A stretch of 29,787 nucleotides of DNA from Methanolinea sp. UBA473 (GTDB taxonomy: Archaea; Halobacteriota; Methanomicrobia; Methanomicrobiales; Methanospirillaceae), in NCBI GenBank assembly GCA_002509495.1, contig DAEV01000061.1:1-29787 (forward strand), given 5' to 3'. The notes beneath the pieces were generated by a model, which worked only from the letters and a program-made list of their open reading frames with translations, ran no database searches and had not been told where the DNA came from. Position numbers and translations under genes: made by a program. Below are positions 14,503 through 22,798 of the stretch, in pieces; position 1 is the first letter of the stretch; the number at the start of each line of letters is the position of its first letter.

Positions 14503-16455
14503 TCACAGCGATTTTCCCCCGTTTTCCTTCTTGAAAGGTTTGTACATCTCCCCGCCACCCTCGTAGAATTTTGAGTCGAACTCGACAAGGTGCAAACGGA
14601 GGGAGTGGAGGAACGGGCTGAACATGGCAAGTACAATGTTCAGCGTATGGAGAGCTGCTGCAATCAGGAGCCCCAGGAGTGCGACATCCATCATACCCCC
14701 AAGTTTGTTGGCGACAACGGCAAGAATGACCGATGCCATGCCGATTGCCATGATACGTGCATACGAGAGGATATTTCCGACGGTACTCATGATCTCGAAT
14801 ACGCCAAAAAATCCTCCGCCGTAGATGATCAGGGGAAGGGCCACGATCAACAACACCACTCCCAGCGTGAGCAGGGGTTCAGGGAGTGCTTTTGCTGCCG
14901 CACCAATTACCAGAATCAGGCCGGTGATCACGACAATCATCCCAGCTTTTTCGCAGATGTGTTTTTTCGCTTTGATCACATGCCGGTTGCAGCTAATTTC
15001 ATTATAGGCATTCAGGATCCCGAGGGAAAGACCCAGGAAGATGTGGAAGACACCGATTGCGATTGACAGTATGAGGAGGGGGACAATGATCTCAATACGG
15101 TTCCATGTAATGCCGAATAGCTCCATGGGATGGAGCCATCCCATATGCTCGCCGAAATCACCGAAAAATTCCCCGTATATCCAACCAAAAAATATTGTCG
15201 GGATGGAGACGATGATAAGGATGGTCATGAGATGCTGGAGCCATTCATGTTGGGGGAACCTCCACCTCACGATAAGGGCGAAGGCGAGGATGATCAGGCC
15301 ATATGCGATGTCTCCCACCATGATCCCGAAAAATATGGGAAAGAAAATCGCCAGGATCGGACTGGGGTCGATCTCCTGGGACCTGGCAGGGCTGATGACC
15401 CGCATGAGGTATTCGAACGGTTTGACGATCCGGGGATTGTCGTAGTATGTGGGGGCATTCGCCATCTCCTCGGGGCTGACAGGCAGTTCATTTACCACTA
15501 CCCGGCCCGCAAAGGTATCTTTGAGTACCGTTCCGGTATCTTTAAGAAACTTCTTCGGTATCCATCCCAATATTACGAATGTGAACTCTGTCTGCCCGAT
15601 TTTTGAGAAGATACTCAATTCTTCGATTCTTTCTTCAAGTATCTGGTGCAAGACTGAGAGTTCAATATACCACGTCGAAGAGATTTTCGCGAGTTCCGCG
15701 TTCACCCGGGCAATCTCATCCGTGGCGGTGTTTTTCCTTTCGTCAATCAAGGAGAAGATCTCGTTGAATGGTTTCCCCAGATATTCGGGAGGCAGTCGGA
15801 CCTCGTTCACATTCTGGGTAAAGACAAAGGAATGTACCTGTTCTGAATACCGTTTGTTGAAAATCGTGACTGCCGCGATGGTTTTTTCATCCACATCGGC
15901 GGAGAGCAATTCAAACTGGTTCCTCGTTATTTCCGCAAGGGCATTCCGGATGATCTCAATGACGTCCTTGAATTCCCTCTGGATCAGGAGAACGGTGACT
16001 TCGAATCCTTCCAATTGAGGCAGACTGCTCTCAAGTGGCCGAATCTTATCGAGAATCTTTTCATACCGGGTGAGGTTGGCGAGCTCGATCTCCAGGTCTC
16101 CTTTCTCTGTCGCGAGTTGTTTCGTAACCGGTTCCAATTCATCAATGACTGAATCCACATGGTGGAGAAGGTCTTCGTGGCTCTGTGCTCTCAGTGTGGA
16201 ATGCATATTGGACAAAGCCTTATCATCCACCCTGATTTTTGGTAGCGTGAGGAGGATGCCGCCAATCTTTGGATGTGCGGCAGCGATATCTCCGACCTGC
16301 TCCGCAGTCATTTTCTTGAGGCTGATTTCACCCGGTGTGACTTGTGCTGATGCATCTTCGAGCTGCACGGTCCCCTTGGCATACAGTAAATCCAGTACGG
16401 CATGAAGGTCTTTCTTCGGACCTATGACTTGGATTTTCACCATTTTCTGGAGCAT
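14503..16455 (-). CDS. atpI: A-type ATP synthase subunit I (a), membrane stator
   Basis: The membrane stator of 650 residues that forms the ion half-channels against the c-ring. The N-terminal half (1-330) is cytosolic with coiled-coil segments and binds the peripheral stalks. The C-terminal half has about 7-8 membrane segments, starting near PSPILAIFFPIFFGIMVGDIAYG, a family signature. A charged residue pattern near the end (YARIMAIGMASVILA, with the conserved Arg of the half-channel; then HLVEFDSKFYEGGGEMYKPF) is typical of subunit I. The start at 16455 has ggatagag upstream; an internal ATG four codons later is less supported. It follows atpH by 6 nt. Confidence 0.94.
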   Translation of the reverse strand: MLQKMVKIQVIGPKKDLHAVLDLLYAKGTVQLEDASAQVTPGEISLKKMTAEQVGDIAAAHPKIGGILLTLPKIRVDDKALSNMHSTLRAQSHEDLLHHVDSVIDELEPVTKQLATEKGDLEIELANLTRYEKILDKIRPLESSLPQLEGFEVTVLLIQREFKDVIEIIRNALAEITRNQFELLSADVDEKTIAAVTIFNKRYSEQVHSFVFTQNVNEVRLPPEYLGKPFNEIFSLIDERKNTATDEIARVNAELAKISSTWYIELSVLHQILEERIEELSIFSKIGQTEFTFVILGWIPKKFLKDTGTVLKDTFAGRVVVNELPVSPEEMANAPTYYDNPRIVKPFEYLMRVISPARSQEIDPSPILAIFFPIFFGIMVGDIAYGLIILAFALIVRWRFPQHEWLQHLMTILIIVSIPTIFFGWIYGEFFGDFGEHMGWLHPMELFGITWNRIEIIVPLLILSIAIGVFHIFLGLSLGILNAYNEISCNRHVIKAKKHICEKAGMIVVITGLILVIGAAAKALPEPLLTLGVVLLIVALPLIIYGGGFFGVFEIMSTVGNILSYARIMAIGMASVILAVVANKLGGMMDVALLGLLIAAALHTLNIVLAMFSPFLHSLRLHLVEFDSKFYEGGGEMYKPFKKENGGKSL

Positions 16456-16461
16456 GGCTCT

Positions 16462-16782
16462 CTATCCTGACAGCACAATGGCAACGATTTTTTCAACAGC
16501 GTTAGGGATATTCTTCTCGCCGGTTTCACGAACCTTTTTTACCTCTTCGATGGCTTGAGCCCAGATAGTATCTGCCTCCCCCTGGATCCTTTCCATTTCT
16601 CGACGGAGAAATTCACTCGCTGCCTTTTTTCCTTCCGCTTCGGATGAGGAGAGTAAAACGGAGGATTCTTTCTTGGCCTGCTCAATCGCTTGATCGGCCG
16701 CAGTTCTTGCCTCGTCAATTTTTACGCTCATCTCAAGTTCCTTTTCCCGGATTTTCGTTAACAATGACTTCTCAGCTGCCAT
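16462..16782 (-). CDS. atpH: A-type ATP synthase subunit H (peripheral stalk)
   Basis: A 106-residue, almost wholly helical, charged protein: KIREKELEMSVKIDEARTAADQAIEQAKKESS then EFLRREMERIQGEADTIW. It forms the right-handed coiled coil with subunit E in archaeal stators. It is the first recognised gene of the operon, and gaggttgtgat precedes the ATG. Two small ORFs on the same strand lie just upstream, the nearer one ending only 12 nt before it. The second ATPase cluster has no H/G homologue that I can see. Confidence 0.9.
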   Translation of the reverse strand: MAAEKSLLTKIREKELEMSVKIDEARTAADQAIEQAKKESSVLLSSSEAEGKKAASEFLRREMERIQGEADTIWAQAIEEVKKVRETGEKNIPNAVEKIVAIVLSG

Positions 16783-16793
16783 ATCACAACCTC

Positions 16794-16967
16794 TTACAAC
16801 CCGCGAAGGTTCCGCAGACGTTTGCTGATTCCATAGGTATCTGGATCCTCCTGCGTCCCTTTCTCTTTACAAGGGTTGAGCCGTGCCGCGGTCAAGCGTT
16901 CACTGCAGCGGTCTACCACCGACCGCCTCATTTTTCGTATTAGTTCCGACTGATCTCCGCACGCCAT
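16794..16967 (-). CDS. small ORF upstream of atpH, unknown function
   Basis: A 57-residue basic protein (MACGDQSELIRKMRRSVVDRCSERL...) starts at ATG 16967 with aggagtgag placed correctly upstream and stops 11 bp before the atpH ATG. The short gap and good ribosome site suggest it is translated as the operon's leading gene. Its N-terminal pattern, KM-x3-V-x2-RC-x-ER, also occurs in the ORF just upstream (17221: KM-x3-V-x2-RC-x-ER), so the two look like a tandem duplication. There is no membrane segment and no known domain. It could be a regulatory or assembly factor; I cannot name it. Confidence 0.5.
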   Translation of the reverse strand: MACGDQSELIRKMRRSVVDRCSERLTAARLNPCKEKGTQEDPDTYGISKRLRNLRGL

Positions 16968-16986
16968 CAATTGTCTCACTCCTGGC

Positions 16987-17221
16987 TCAATCCGACGACT
17001 GGTTATTTTCAGGCCTTTCTCCTTCGATGAAGCCCTTCACCTCATTAAAGTCCGTGGTGATGGCGAAGTATGGCTGTGACACCGTGGCAGTGCGGATAAT
17101 TGGACTTTTCGGGTGGTTTAGACTGCGAACTACCCGAAGCTTTCTGGATCCGCTCTTCGCACCGCTTCAGGACAAGAAGTTTCATCTTCCCGATCGTTTC
17201 GAGAGTCTTCTCGTTGACCAT
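16987..17221 (-). pseudogene. small ORF upstream of atpH, apparently frameshifted
   Basis: From ATG 17221 (MVNEKTLETIGKMKLLVLKR...) a frame runs 58 codons to TAA at 17045. In its second half it becomes unusual (NYPHCHGVTAILRHHHGL). The overlapping neighbouring frame is open from about 17155 to TGA 16987 and reads like ordinary protein (KLRVVRSLNHPKSPIIRTAT, then FAITTDFNEVKGFIEGE). Switching frame near 17110-17150 would give a product of about 75-80 residues ending 19 nt before the next ORF. The gene may be truly frameshifted, subject to recoding, or affected by a sequence error. A box A-like element lies about 50 nt upstream. Confidence 0.35.
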
Positions 17222-17267
17222 ATCGCATCTGTGCCTCCCTATGAAGGACTACTAGAATATCTATCTT

Positions 17268-17288
17268 AGGTATTATAACTTACTATAG
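17268..17288 (-). promoter_or_regulatory. candidate box A promoter of the A-ATPase operon
   Basis: On the minus strand the segment contains agttataata (17271-17280), about 50 nt before ATG 17221. This would place the transcription start near 17245-17250. A broader very AT-rich belt (17309-17400) lies further upstream and could hold alternative elements for either direction. Confidence 0.35.
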
Positions 17289-17530
17289 TTGTTCCCTATG
17301 GGTCCAGTTAATTTTTTATATTTTTAATTATTCTCATTTTTTTGATAAAATGCGCGCAAAATAATTTGTTATTAATATAATTTTCGGTAATTCCAAGTTG
17401 AACGTGAAAAAATCGGATCACAACAATCTCCTTCCCTGTTCCCCGGTTGCTTTTGGGATGTAAACCATATGACCCGCCCGATTCTGATGCAGCATCGTTT
17501 GTCCCATTCGGTATCCACGAAAATCTATCC
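17289..17530. other. AT-rich divergent intergenic region
   Basis: This region lies between the minus-strand ATPase operon and the plus-strand usp gene. It holds long A/T runs (17309-17400) but no coding frame I would defend. It is the likely control region of both transcripts. Confidence 0.4.
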
Positions 17531-17597
17531 TTTTTAAATTCTGCAAAAACGCCTGAAATATCCAGGGGCGCCCGCCTTAAGTCCAGGTTATTTCAGG
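17531..17597 (+). promoter_or_regulatory. candidate promoter and inverted repeat upstream of usp2
   Basis: A box A-like tttttaaatt (17531-17540) is followed by an inverted repeat, cctgaaata at 17552-17560 and tatttcagg at 17589-17597, with ccagg repeated inside both arms. The repeat covers the expected transcription start and could be an operator or an RNA hairpin. The position is suggestive but untested. Confidence 0.35.
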
Positions 17598-17670
17598 TGT
17601 TCAGTGCCATCTTCTTAGAAGAGCCGAAGTCTTTTTTTCTTTTGAGGGGAACAGGGACTGAGTAGTGACA

Positions 17671-18552
17671 ATGGCAGGGCAGGATATGTTTTCCAGAATC
17701 CTTTTTCCCACGGATTTTTCTCCTTATGCAAAGAAGACGCTTGATTGTATTGCCGGGTTCCCGGGAGCCTTGGATATTATACTGCTCCATGTGATCGAAG
17801 AGTCCAGGTCTCCCAGGGGAGGCGGCGAGATAGGAGATGCATTCTTCAGGGAAGGGAAAAGTTCCCTTAAGGAAGAGAAGCACTACCTCGAATCTCTCGG
17901 CGAGAACCTGAGAGTGACGGCAGAGGTAAAGATTTCATCCGATATCGCAGGGACGATTCTCGAAGCGGCCGAGGAGAAGGGAGCCTCCCTGATCGTTGTC
18001 GGTGCCCGCGGGAAAAGCCTCGTGGAAGGGATCCTTCTCGGGAGTGTATCATTGGCGGTATTACGCCGCAGCAGGACGAATGTCCTGATCATGCGGCATA
18101 AATTGATCGAAGGCATGACCGGGAAGACCTACGAGATGATCTGCCCCAGGATCCTTTCCAGGGTCCTCTGTCCGGTAGATTTTTCCCGCTTTTCCGACCA
18201 TGCGATCGACCGCCTCTCAGGGACGGACGGTGTAGGCGAGGTGTTTCTTCTCTATGTGGTATCACGTGGTGAGACCGAGCTCGAGATCGAGGACTGTATC
18301 CTGAGGGCGAAAGCCCGGCTGGAATCAATCCGCGGAACACTTGAGTCACATGGCATCCACGCAAGGACAATCGTGAGGACAGGGAATCCTGCTCTCGAGA
18401 TTACGAGAACCGCTGAGGAAGAGGATGTTTCGATCATCTGGATGAGCTCCCATGGAAAAGGCTGGTTCCATGAACTGCTTCTCGGCAGTACCGCCGATGC
18501 GGTGGCTGTGAATGCCAAACGGCCCGTGATCATCATCCGCAGGCAGGATTGA
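17671..18552 (+). CDS. two-domain universal stress protein (UspA family)
   Basis: A tandem UspA protein of 293 residues, or 288 if ATG 17686 (MFSRILFPTDFS, the more family-like beginning) is used. A GTG at 17665 is less likely. Domain 1 carries the ATP-binding signature G-x2-G-x9-G-S in GARGKSLVEGILLGS. Domain 2 has SSHGKGWFHELLLGS, where the first Gly is Ser, again a weaker site, the same asymmetry as in the protein at 241. It sits alone on the plus strand between two rotary ATPase clusters on the minus strand and converges with the second. Role in energy or ionic stress is inferred from this placement. Confidence 0.87.
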   Translation: MAGQDMFSRILFPTDFSPYAKKTLDCIAGFPGALDIILLHVIEESRSPRGGGEIGDAFFREGKSSLKEEKHYLESLGENLRVTAEVKISSDIAGTILEAAEEKGASLIVVGARGKSLVEGILLGSVSLAVLRRSRTNVLIMRHKLIEGMTGKTYEMICPRILSRVLCPVDFSRFSDHAIDRLSGTDGVGEVFLLYVVSRGETELEIEDCILRAKARLESIRGTLESHGIHARTIVRTGNPALEITRTAEEEDVSIIWMSSHGKGWFHELLLGSTADAVAVNAKRPVIIIRRQD

Positions 18553-18640
18553 CAGCAGACCATCCGGACGTTAGATAATCGAGCGGCAGCCTGGAAAAGA
18601 GGAATCTATGAGATCCTTAATTCATCGTTGGATTCCATGA

Positions 18641-19093
18641 TCACCCGAACCTGCCCAGTATACCGAGGGTGAATGCCATCACAAGCAGTGCAACGGTTTC
18701 GGTCATCCCCAGCACGATCATGTAATTGCCAAAACCTTTTCCGGTTTCCCCCATGGCATCACATGCACAGGCGGCACATTTCCCCTGGAAATAGGCGGAG
18801 AGGCCTATCGCTATGCCGCAAAAGGCGCCGATCCCCCAGAGATAGTGGCCCTGTGCTGCCAGGTCGTACATCCTGTTCATCACGATCATGCCGTAGATGG
18901 TCTGGGTAAGCGGTGCACCTACAAATGCAACCAGCATGAATGCTGCCGGTTTATTCTGGCTGTAATTCTTCTTCCATGAGCCTATCGCGGCCATTCCAGC
19001 GGTGCCCGCTCCGGCGGCAGACCCGCAGGCAGCAAGGGCCAGCACCAGACTCAATCCAAGATCCTGAAATTGTACCAACAGATCTGCTTCCAT
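18641..19093 (-). CDS. atpK: V-type ATPase proteolipid subunit K, two-hairpin form
   Basis: A rotor proteolipid of 150 residues with four membrane helices. The first hairpin has Gln instead of the carboxylate (PLTQTIYG, Q64); the second keeps Glu (GMTETVALL, E132). One ion site per four helices is the gearing of ATP-driven pumps rather than synthases. T63, Q64, Q103 (YFQGK) and E132 align with the Na+ ligands T64, Q65, Q110 and E139 of Enterococcus hirae NtpK, so Na+ transport is plausible; the Leu61 equivalent is not conserved. Helix 3 carries three cysteines, C106, C109 and C111, right after Q103, which I find unusual. It is last in the operon, after atpI2. Confidence 0.9.
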   Translation of the reverse strand: MEADLLVQFQDLGLSLVLALAACGSAAGAGTAGMAAIGSWKKNYSQNKPAAFMLVAFVGAPLTQTIYGMIVMNRMYDLAAQGHYLWGIGAFCGIAIGLSAYFQGKCAACACDAMGETGKGFGNYMIVLGMTETVALLVMAFTLGILGRFG

Positions 19094-19109
19094 GATCTCC
19101 TCCCTGGGT

Positions 19110-20894
19110 TTACTCCTCTTTGAGTGGCTTCCACGCCACCCCGCTCCATGTTACATTCGCATGTCCGGAAAATTCAAGCACGTTAAGCCTGACACCGTGC
19201 ACGAGCACTGACATCGGTCCTAAAATGATGTTTAAGCCATGGCCGATGATAAGAATTGCTACGCCCGCCACCAGGGCTACGATTCCGTCGCCGAATCCGA
19301 ATGCCAGGGTGTTCGTGGTCTCCGCAATCGCCAGGGTTGCCAGGCCGACTGCAAAAAGCCGTACATACGAGATTACATCGGTGATATTGTTCATAATACT
19401 CAACGCCACCGTTCCCATCCCGCTTCCAATTCCCCTTAAAATGTTTTTCTGGGGATTGGAACACAGGATCACGAGGGTGACCCCTGCCAGGATGAGCCAT
19501 ATCCCGAAGGATGGGAACTCGTCCCCGAGAACCAGAGTGTTTGCCAGGAAAAATGCAGTCCAGAGGACGCATATCCACCCGATATCCGCAAGCGCTTTTA
19601 CCGACGGAAGTTGCAGGTATGCCCTCCATGAATGGGCGATCGATAAATGCAGTGCCCCCAGGAAGAAGCAGAATGCCTGCATCGTGTTGGCATTATTCAG
19701 TTGCGGGACCAGGGGTTGGTACCCGAGCTCCAGGAACCAGGACTGGCCAAAGAAGGTACCCGTCAGGAGACCCCATGCCAGGGCGCACGAACCCAGGAGG
19801 TAAAAGAGCGAAATCGTCGTTTTCATCTCCGGACCCTCCATCTTCATCTTGGGCAACACGATTTTCTGCAGCACCAGGGTGATCAGGATATAGGCAAGCC
19901 CATAACCGGCATCTCCTATGAGGATGCCGAAGAAAAGGGAAAAGAAGATCAGGAACAGGGTACTTACATCGAGTTCCCGGTATCCCGGCGTGAGTCCCAA
20001 CAGGCCGAGCACTGGCCTGATCATGCCGACCCAACCCGGGTTGCGGATCAGCGTCGGCACATCATCCACATCGGAAGGATCCGCCACCTGGATCCCCCAT
20101 CTCCTCTGTTTTGCTTCTGCAACCAGCGGATCCTCGATATCGCGTGGGATGTATCCCGCAACGTACCCGATTGGCCCTTCCCTGCCCATCCCGTTCAGTA
20201 CCTGCTGGAATTCGATCTCTTTCTCCAGCATTCTCCTGATTTTCAGGAAATGCTCGCGAAAACGGGTGGATTCGAAAATCACGCGGCGTATTTCCTCAAG
20301 ATCTTTCTCATTCCGGACAAGGCTCGACTTCAGTGAAGACAGGCTCTCTTTTGGAGGGGATAATTCGGGAAACCCGCAGTCGAACTGCCTGCGGGAGATC
20401 GCAACACAGTGGGCGATGTCCCCTAAAGTAAAGATCGTTTTGACCACTGCATCATCAGGGAACTCCCCCATCCTTTTTACCGGGACCTGGAAAAGCCGGA
20501 TAAAAATTCCTCTTTCTCCCAGTTGCTGAATCCGGATGGGATCTATATCCCCCCAGCGTTCCCACTCGTTCATCTGGCCGGTGATCGTCCTGGACGAGGA
20601 CTCCAATTGTTCCCGGCGCTTGCCCAGCTCGAGGATCTGTTCTGCTACGGAAGTCCATTCCTCTTCGATGGAATCCTGCGGAGGGATTGTCCTGCCCTGG
20701 GCAAGCACCTGGTTCTGGAGATCGAGCGATGAATCGATCAGCAATACCTTTTCCTGCAGGGCAGCAATATCCCTGCCCTCGGGCGGATTCTGGTGCTCGA
20801 TGTGGAGGACTCCCATCCTGCGCAGGATTTTAATCGTGGAATCTGCATCCCGGGTTTGGAAGAGGACAGTGGCTTTTTTCATCGGGACGATCAT
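19110..20894 (-). CDS. atpI: V-type ATPase subunit I (a), membrane stator
   Basis: The stator of 594 residues for the second ATPase. A cytosolic N-terminal half (1-310) with coiled coil is followed by a membrane half that opens with TLFLIFFSLFFGILIGDAGYGL, equivalent to the GD-x2-YG signature of the first subunit I. Near the end ISYVRLFAVGLATLAIAE supplies the conserved half-channel arginine, followed by HGVRLNVLEFSGHANVTWSG. It is clearly diverged from and shorter than the 650-residue I of the first operon. The ATG overlaps the atpD2 stop as ATGA. Confidence 0.92.
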   Translation of the reverse strand: MIVPMKKATVLFQTRDADSTIKILRRMGVLHIEHQNPPEGRDIAALQEKVLLIDSSLDLQNQVLAQGRTIPPQDSIEEEWTSVAEQILELGKRREQLESSSRTITGQMNEWERWGDIDPIRIQQLGERGIFIRLFQVPVKRMGEFPDDAVVKTIFTLGDIAHCVAISRRQFDCGFPELSPPKESLSSLKSSLVRNEKDLEEIRRVIFESTRFREHFLKIRRMLEKEIEFQQVLNGMGREGPIGYVAGYIPRDIEDPLVAEAKQRRWGIQVADPSDVDDVPTLIRNPGWVGMIRPVLGLLGLTPGYRELDVSTLFLIFFSLFFGILIGDAGYGLAYILITLVLQKIVLPKMKMEGPEMKTTISLFYLLGSCALAWGLLTGTFFGQSWFLELGYQPLVPQLNNANTMQAFCFFLGALHLSIAHSWRAYLQLPSVKALADIGWICVLWTAFFLANTLVLGDEFPSFGIWLILAGVTLVILCSNPQKNILRGIGSGMGTVALSIMNNITDVISYVRLFAVGLATLAIAETTNTLAFGFGDGIVALVAGVAILIIGHGLNIILGPMSVLVHGVRLNVLEFSGHANVTWSGVAWKPLKEE

Positions 20895-21502
20895 ATCGCC
20901 ACTTCCCAGGAATTCGCACCCTCGATCTTTTTCTTTGCAATTTTGCTCCTGCCCACGGCATTCGTCATCTGGTCGCCGAGATAGATCTTGATCTGCCGAA
21001 TCGCTTCTTTTGCCTCGGGGATTTTCACCTTTTCGAACAGGTTGACGCGCTGCGTCGTAATACGCAGTTCACGGTTGAGAATCGATAGCCCTTCCTCAAC
21101 GGTCCTGATCTCCTCACGAAGGGAGACCATTTCCCTCAACGCATCGATACCCCTGTCCATGAAGAGGGGGGTTGCGAACAGGTCGTATTCTGCCGGTTCG
21201 AATTCCGTACTGGCAAATAGGGGAAGGTCAACCCCGGCCACGTTTTTCTTTCCGGTGATCACTTTTACCGGTCGAAGCCACGATTCGATCAGAGGAGCCT
21301 CGACCAAAAGCCCCGCCCAGGTTTCCGCCGATCTCCGTTTTTCATGGAAGAAATTTTTCCTCTCCCGTAATGCCGCCTGCTGGTGCAGGATCTCAAGCTG
21401 CAACTGCTGCTTCTTCAACTGAAGTGTGGGCAGGTACCTCTCGTACTGCCGCAGGGCATCCCTCTGCTTTTTCAGTTCCCCCTGGGAGAGTTTGATCTTC
21501 AT
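20891..21502 (-). CDS. atpD: V-type ATPase subunit D (central stalk)
   Basis: A central shaft of 203 residues with antiparallel helices at both ends: LSQGELKKQRDALRQYERYL at the N-terminus and ITTQRVNLFEKVKIPEAKEA near the C-terminus; the QRVNLFEKV-x-IP segment is the family signature. The middle (95-130) is a short globular insert. It overlaps atpB2 and atpI2 by ATGA at both ends, so the three genes are tightly coupled. It differs from the D at 8261, which has a long basic tail this one lacks. Confidence 0.92.
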   Translation of the reverse strand: MKIKLSQGELKKQRDALRQYERYLPTLQLKKQQLQLEILHQQAALRERKNFFHEKRRSAETWAGLLVEAPLIESWLRPVKVITGKKNVAGVDLPLFASTEFEPAEYDLFATPLFMDRGIDALREMVSLREEIRTVEEGLSILNRELRITTQRVNLFEKVKIPEAKEAIRQIKIYLGDQMTNAVGRSKIAKKKIEGANSWEVAI

Positions 21503-22797
21503 TTTGACTTCGGCCAGTGTTTGTCGATCATGGATTGCTTAATCCCTGTCTCTTCGGGAGAGAAACATTCGTGCAGGATCTCCCATCCCAGGTCCAGCGC
21601 TTTCTCGAGCGCGATATTTACCGAGAGAGACATCATTTTTTCCTCGAAGAGCCTTCCATACCTGATCAGTTTCTGGTCCCATGCACTCATCTGGAATCCC
21701 ATGGCCTGCTTTTCCAGGGTTTCGCGGTACTCGGCAAAGAGCTGGATCATCGTATCCATGATGGTCCTGTGATCATCGCGGGTTTCCCCATTGACCTGCT
21801 GTTTCAGCCGGGAGAGGGAACCAAACGGCTCGATCACACCGTTCTTGAGATAGAACTGTCCCTCTGTGATATACCCTGTGTTATCCGGGATCGGGTGGGT
21901 CACGTCATCTCCCGGCATCGTCGTGGCTGCAAGGATGGTAATGGATCCGGCGGTATCGAAGTCCACTGCCTTCTCGTAGCGTGCGGCAAGCTGGCTGTAG
22001 AGGTCACCCGGGTACCCGCGGTTGGAGGGAATCTGCTCCATTGTAATGGAAATGACCTTCAATGCGTCGCAGAAGTTGCTCATATCCGTCAAAAGCACGA
22101 GCACGCGTTTTCCCTCAAGGGCAAAATTTTCCGCGACCGCCAGGCTGATATCCGGGACAAGCAGGCACTCCACGATCGGGTCTGCCGCGGTATGCATGAA
22201 CACGATAGAGCGGGAAAGAGCGCCGTGTTCCTCCAGGGTGTCCTTGAAGAAGAGGTAATCGTCGTATTTGAGGCCCATGCCTCCCAGGATGATGATATCG
22301 ACTTCGGCCTGGATTGCGATCCTGGCCAAAAGCTCGTTGTAGGGTTCGCCTGCAATGGAAAACACAGGAAGTTTCTGCGATTCCACAAGGGAATTGAAAA
22401 CGTCGATCATGGGGATACCGGTGCGGATCATCTTGTTGGGGATGATTCTTTTCACGGGATTCACCGGCGGCCCGCCAATATCGATGAGGTGATCGGTCAG
22501 TTCGGGTCCGTGATCCAGAGGCCTGCCGCTGCCGTTGAAGATACGGCCCAGGAGCATTTCTCCGGAAGCAACACGCATCGGGTGTCCCAGGAACACAACC
22601 CTGTCGTCCGTGGAGATGCCGCGGCTGCCGGCAAACACCTGCAGAAAGACCTTGTTCCTGTCCAGGCGGATCACCTGTGCAAGGGAAGTACCACGCCTGG
22701 TCTTGATCGAGGCAAGCTCCGTATTGCCGACATCTTCCGCCTCGACCGTGATGACGTCCCCGACGATCTGGTGGATCCTGGTATAGAATTTCTGCAT
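21499..22797 (-). CDS. atpB: V-type ATPase subunit B (non-catalytic)
   Basis: A head subunit of 432 residues, some 30 shorter than the B of the first operon, mainly in the N-terminal barrel and C-terminus. No Walker A is present (SIAGEPYNELLARIAIQAEV in its place). Marks of the family are GMGLKYDDYLFFKDTLEEHG, LVLLTDMSNFCDALKVIS, PSNRGYPGDLYSQLAARYEKA and HPIPDNTGYITEGQFYL. The GMGLKYDDYLFF form is what I associate with bacterial V-ATPases; the archaeal B has AMGITYKEASFF. It follows atpA2 directly. Confidence 0.93.
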   Translation of the reverse strand: MQKFYTRIHQIVGDVITVEAEDVGNTELASIKTRRGTSLAQVIRLDRNKVFLQVFAGSRGISTDDRVVFLGHPMRVASGEMLLGRIFNGSGRPLDHGPELTDHLIDIGGPPVNPVKRIIPNKMIRTGIPMIDVFNSLVESQKLPVFSIAGEPYNELLARIAIQAEVDIIILGGMGLKYDDYLFFKDTLEEHGALSRSIVFMHTAADPIVECLLVPDISLAVAENFALEGKRVLVLLTDMSNFCDALKVISITMEQIPSNRGYPGDLYSQLAARYEKAVDFDTAGSITILAATTMPGDDVTHPIPDNTGYITEGQFYLKNGVIEPFGSLSRLKQQVNGETRDDHRTIMDTMIQLFAEYRETLEKQAMGFQMSAWDQKLIRYGRLFEEKMMSLSVNIALEKALDLGWEILHECFSPEETGIKQSMIDKHWPKSK

Positions 22798-22798
22798 G

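Noticed and set aside
16883..17269. Plus-strand 128-codon frame upstream of atpH
   Set aside because: It is antisense to the two small minus-strand ORFs, which have better ribosome sites and operon spacing.
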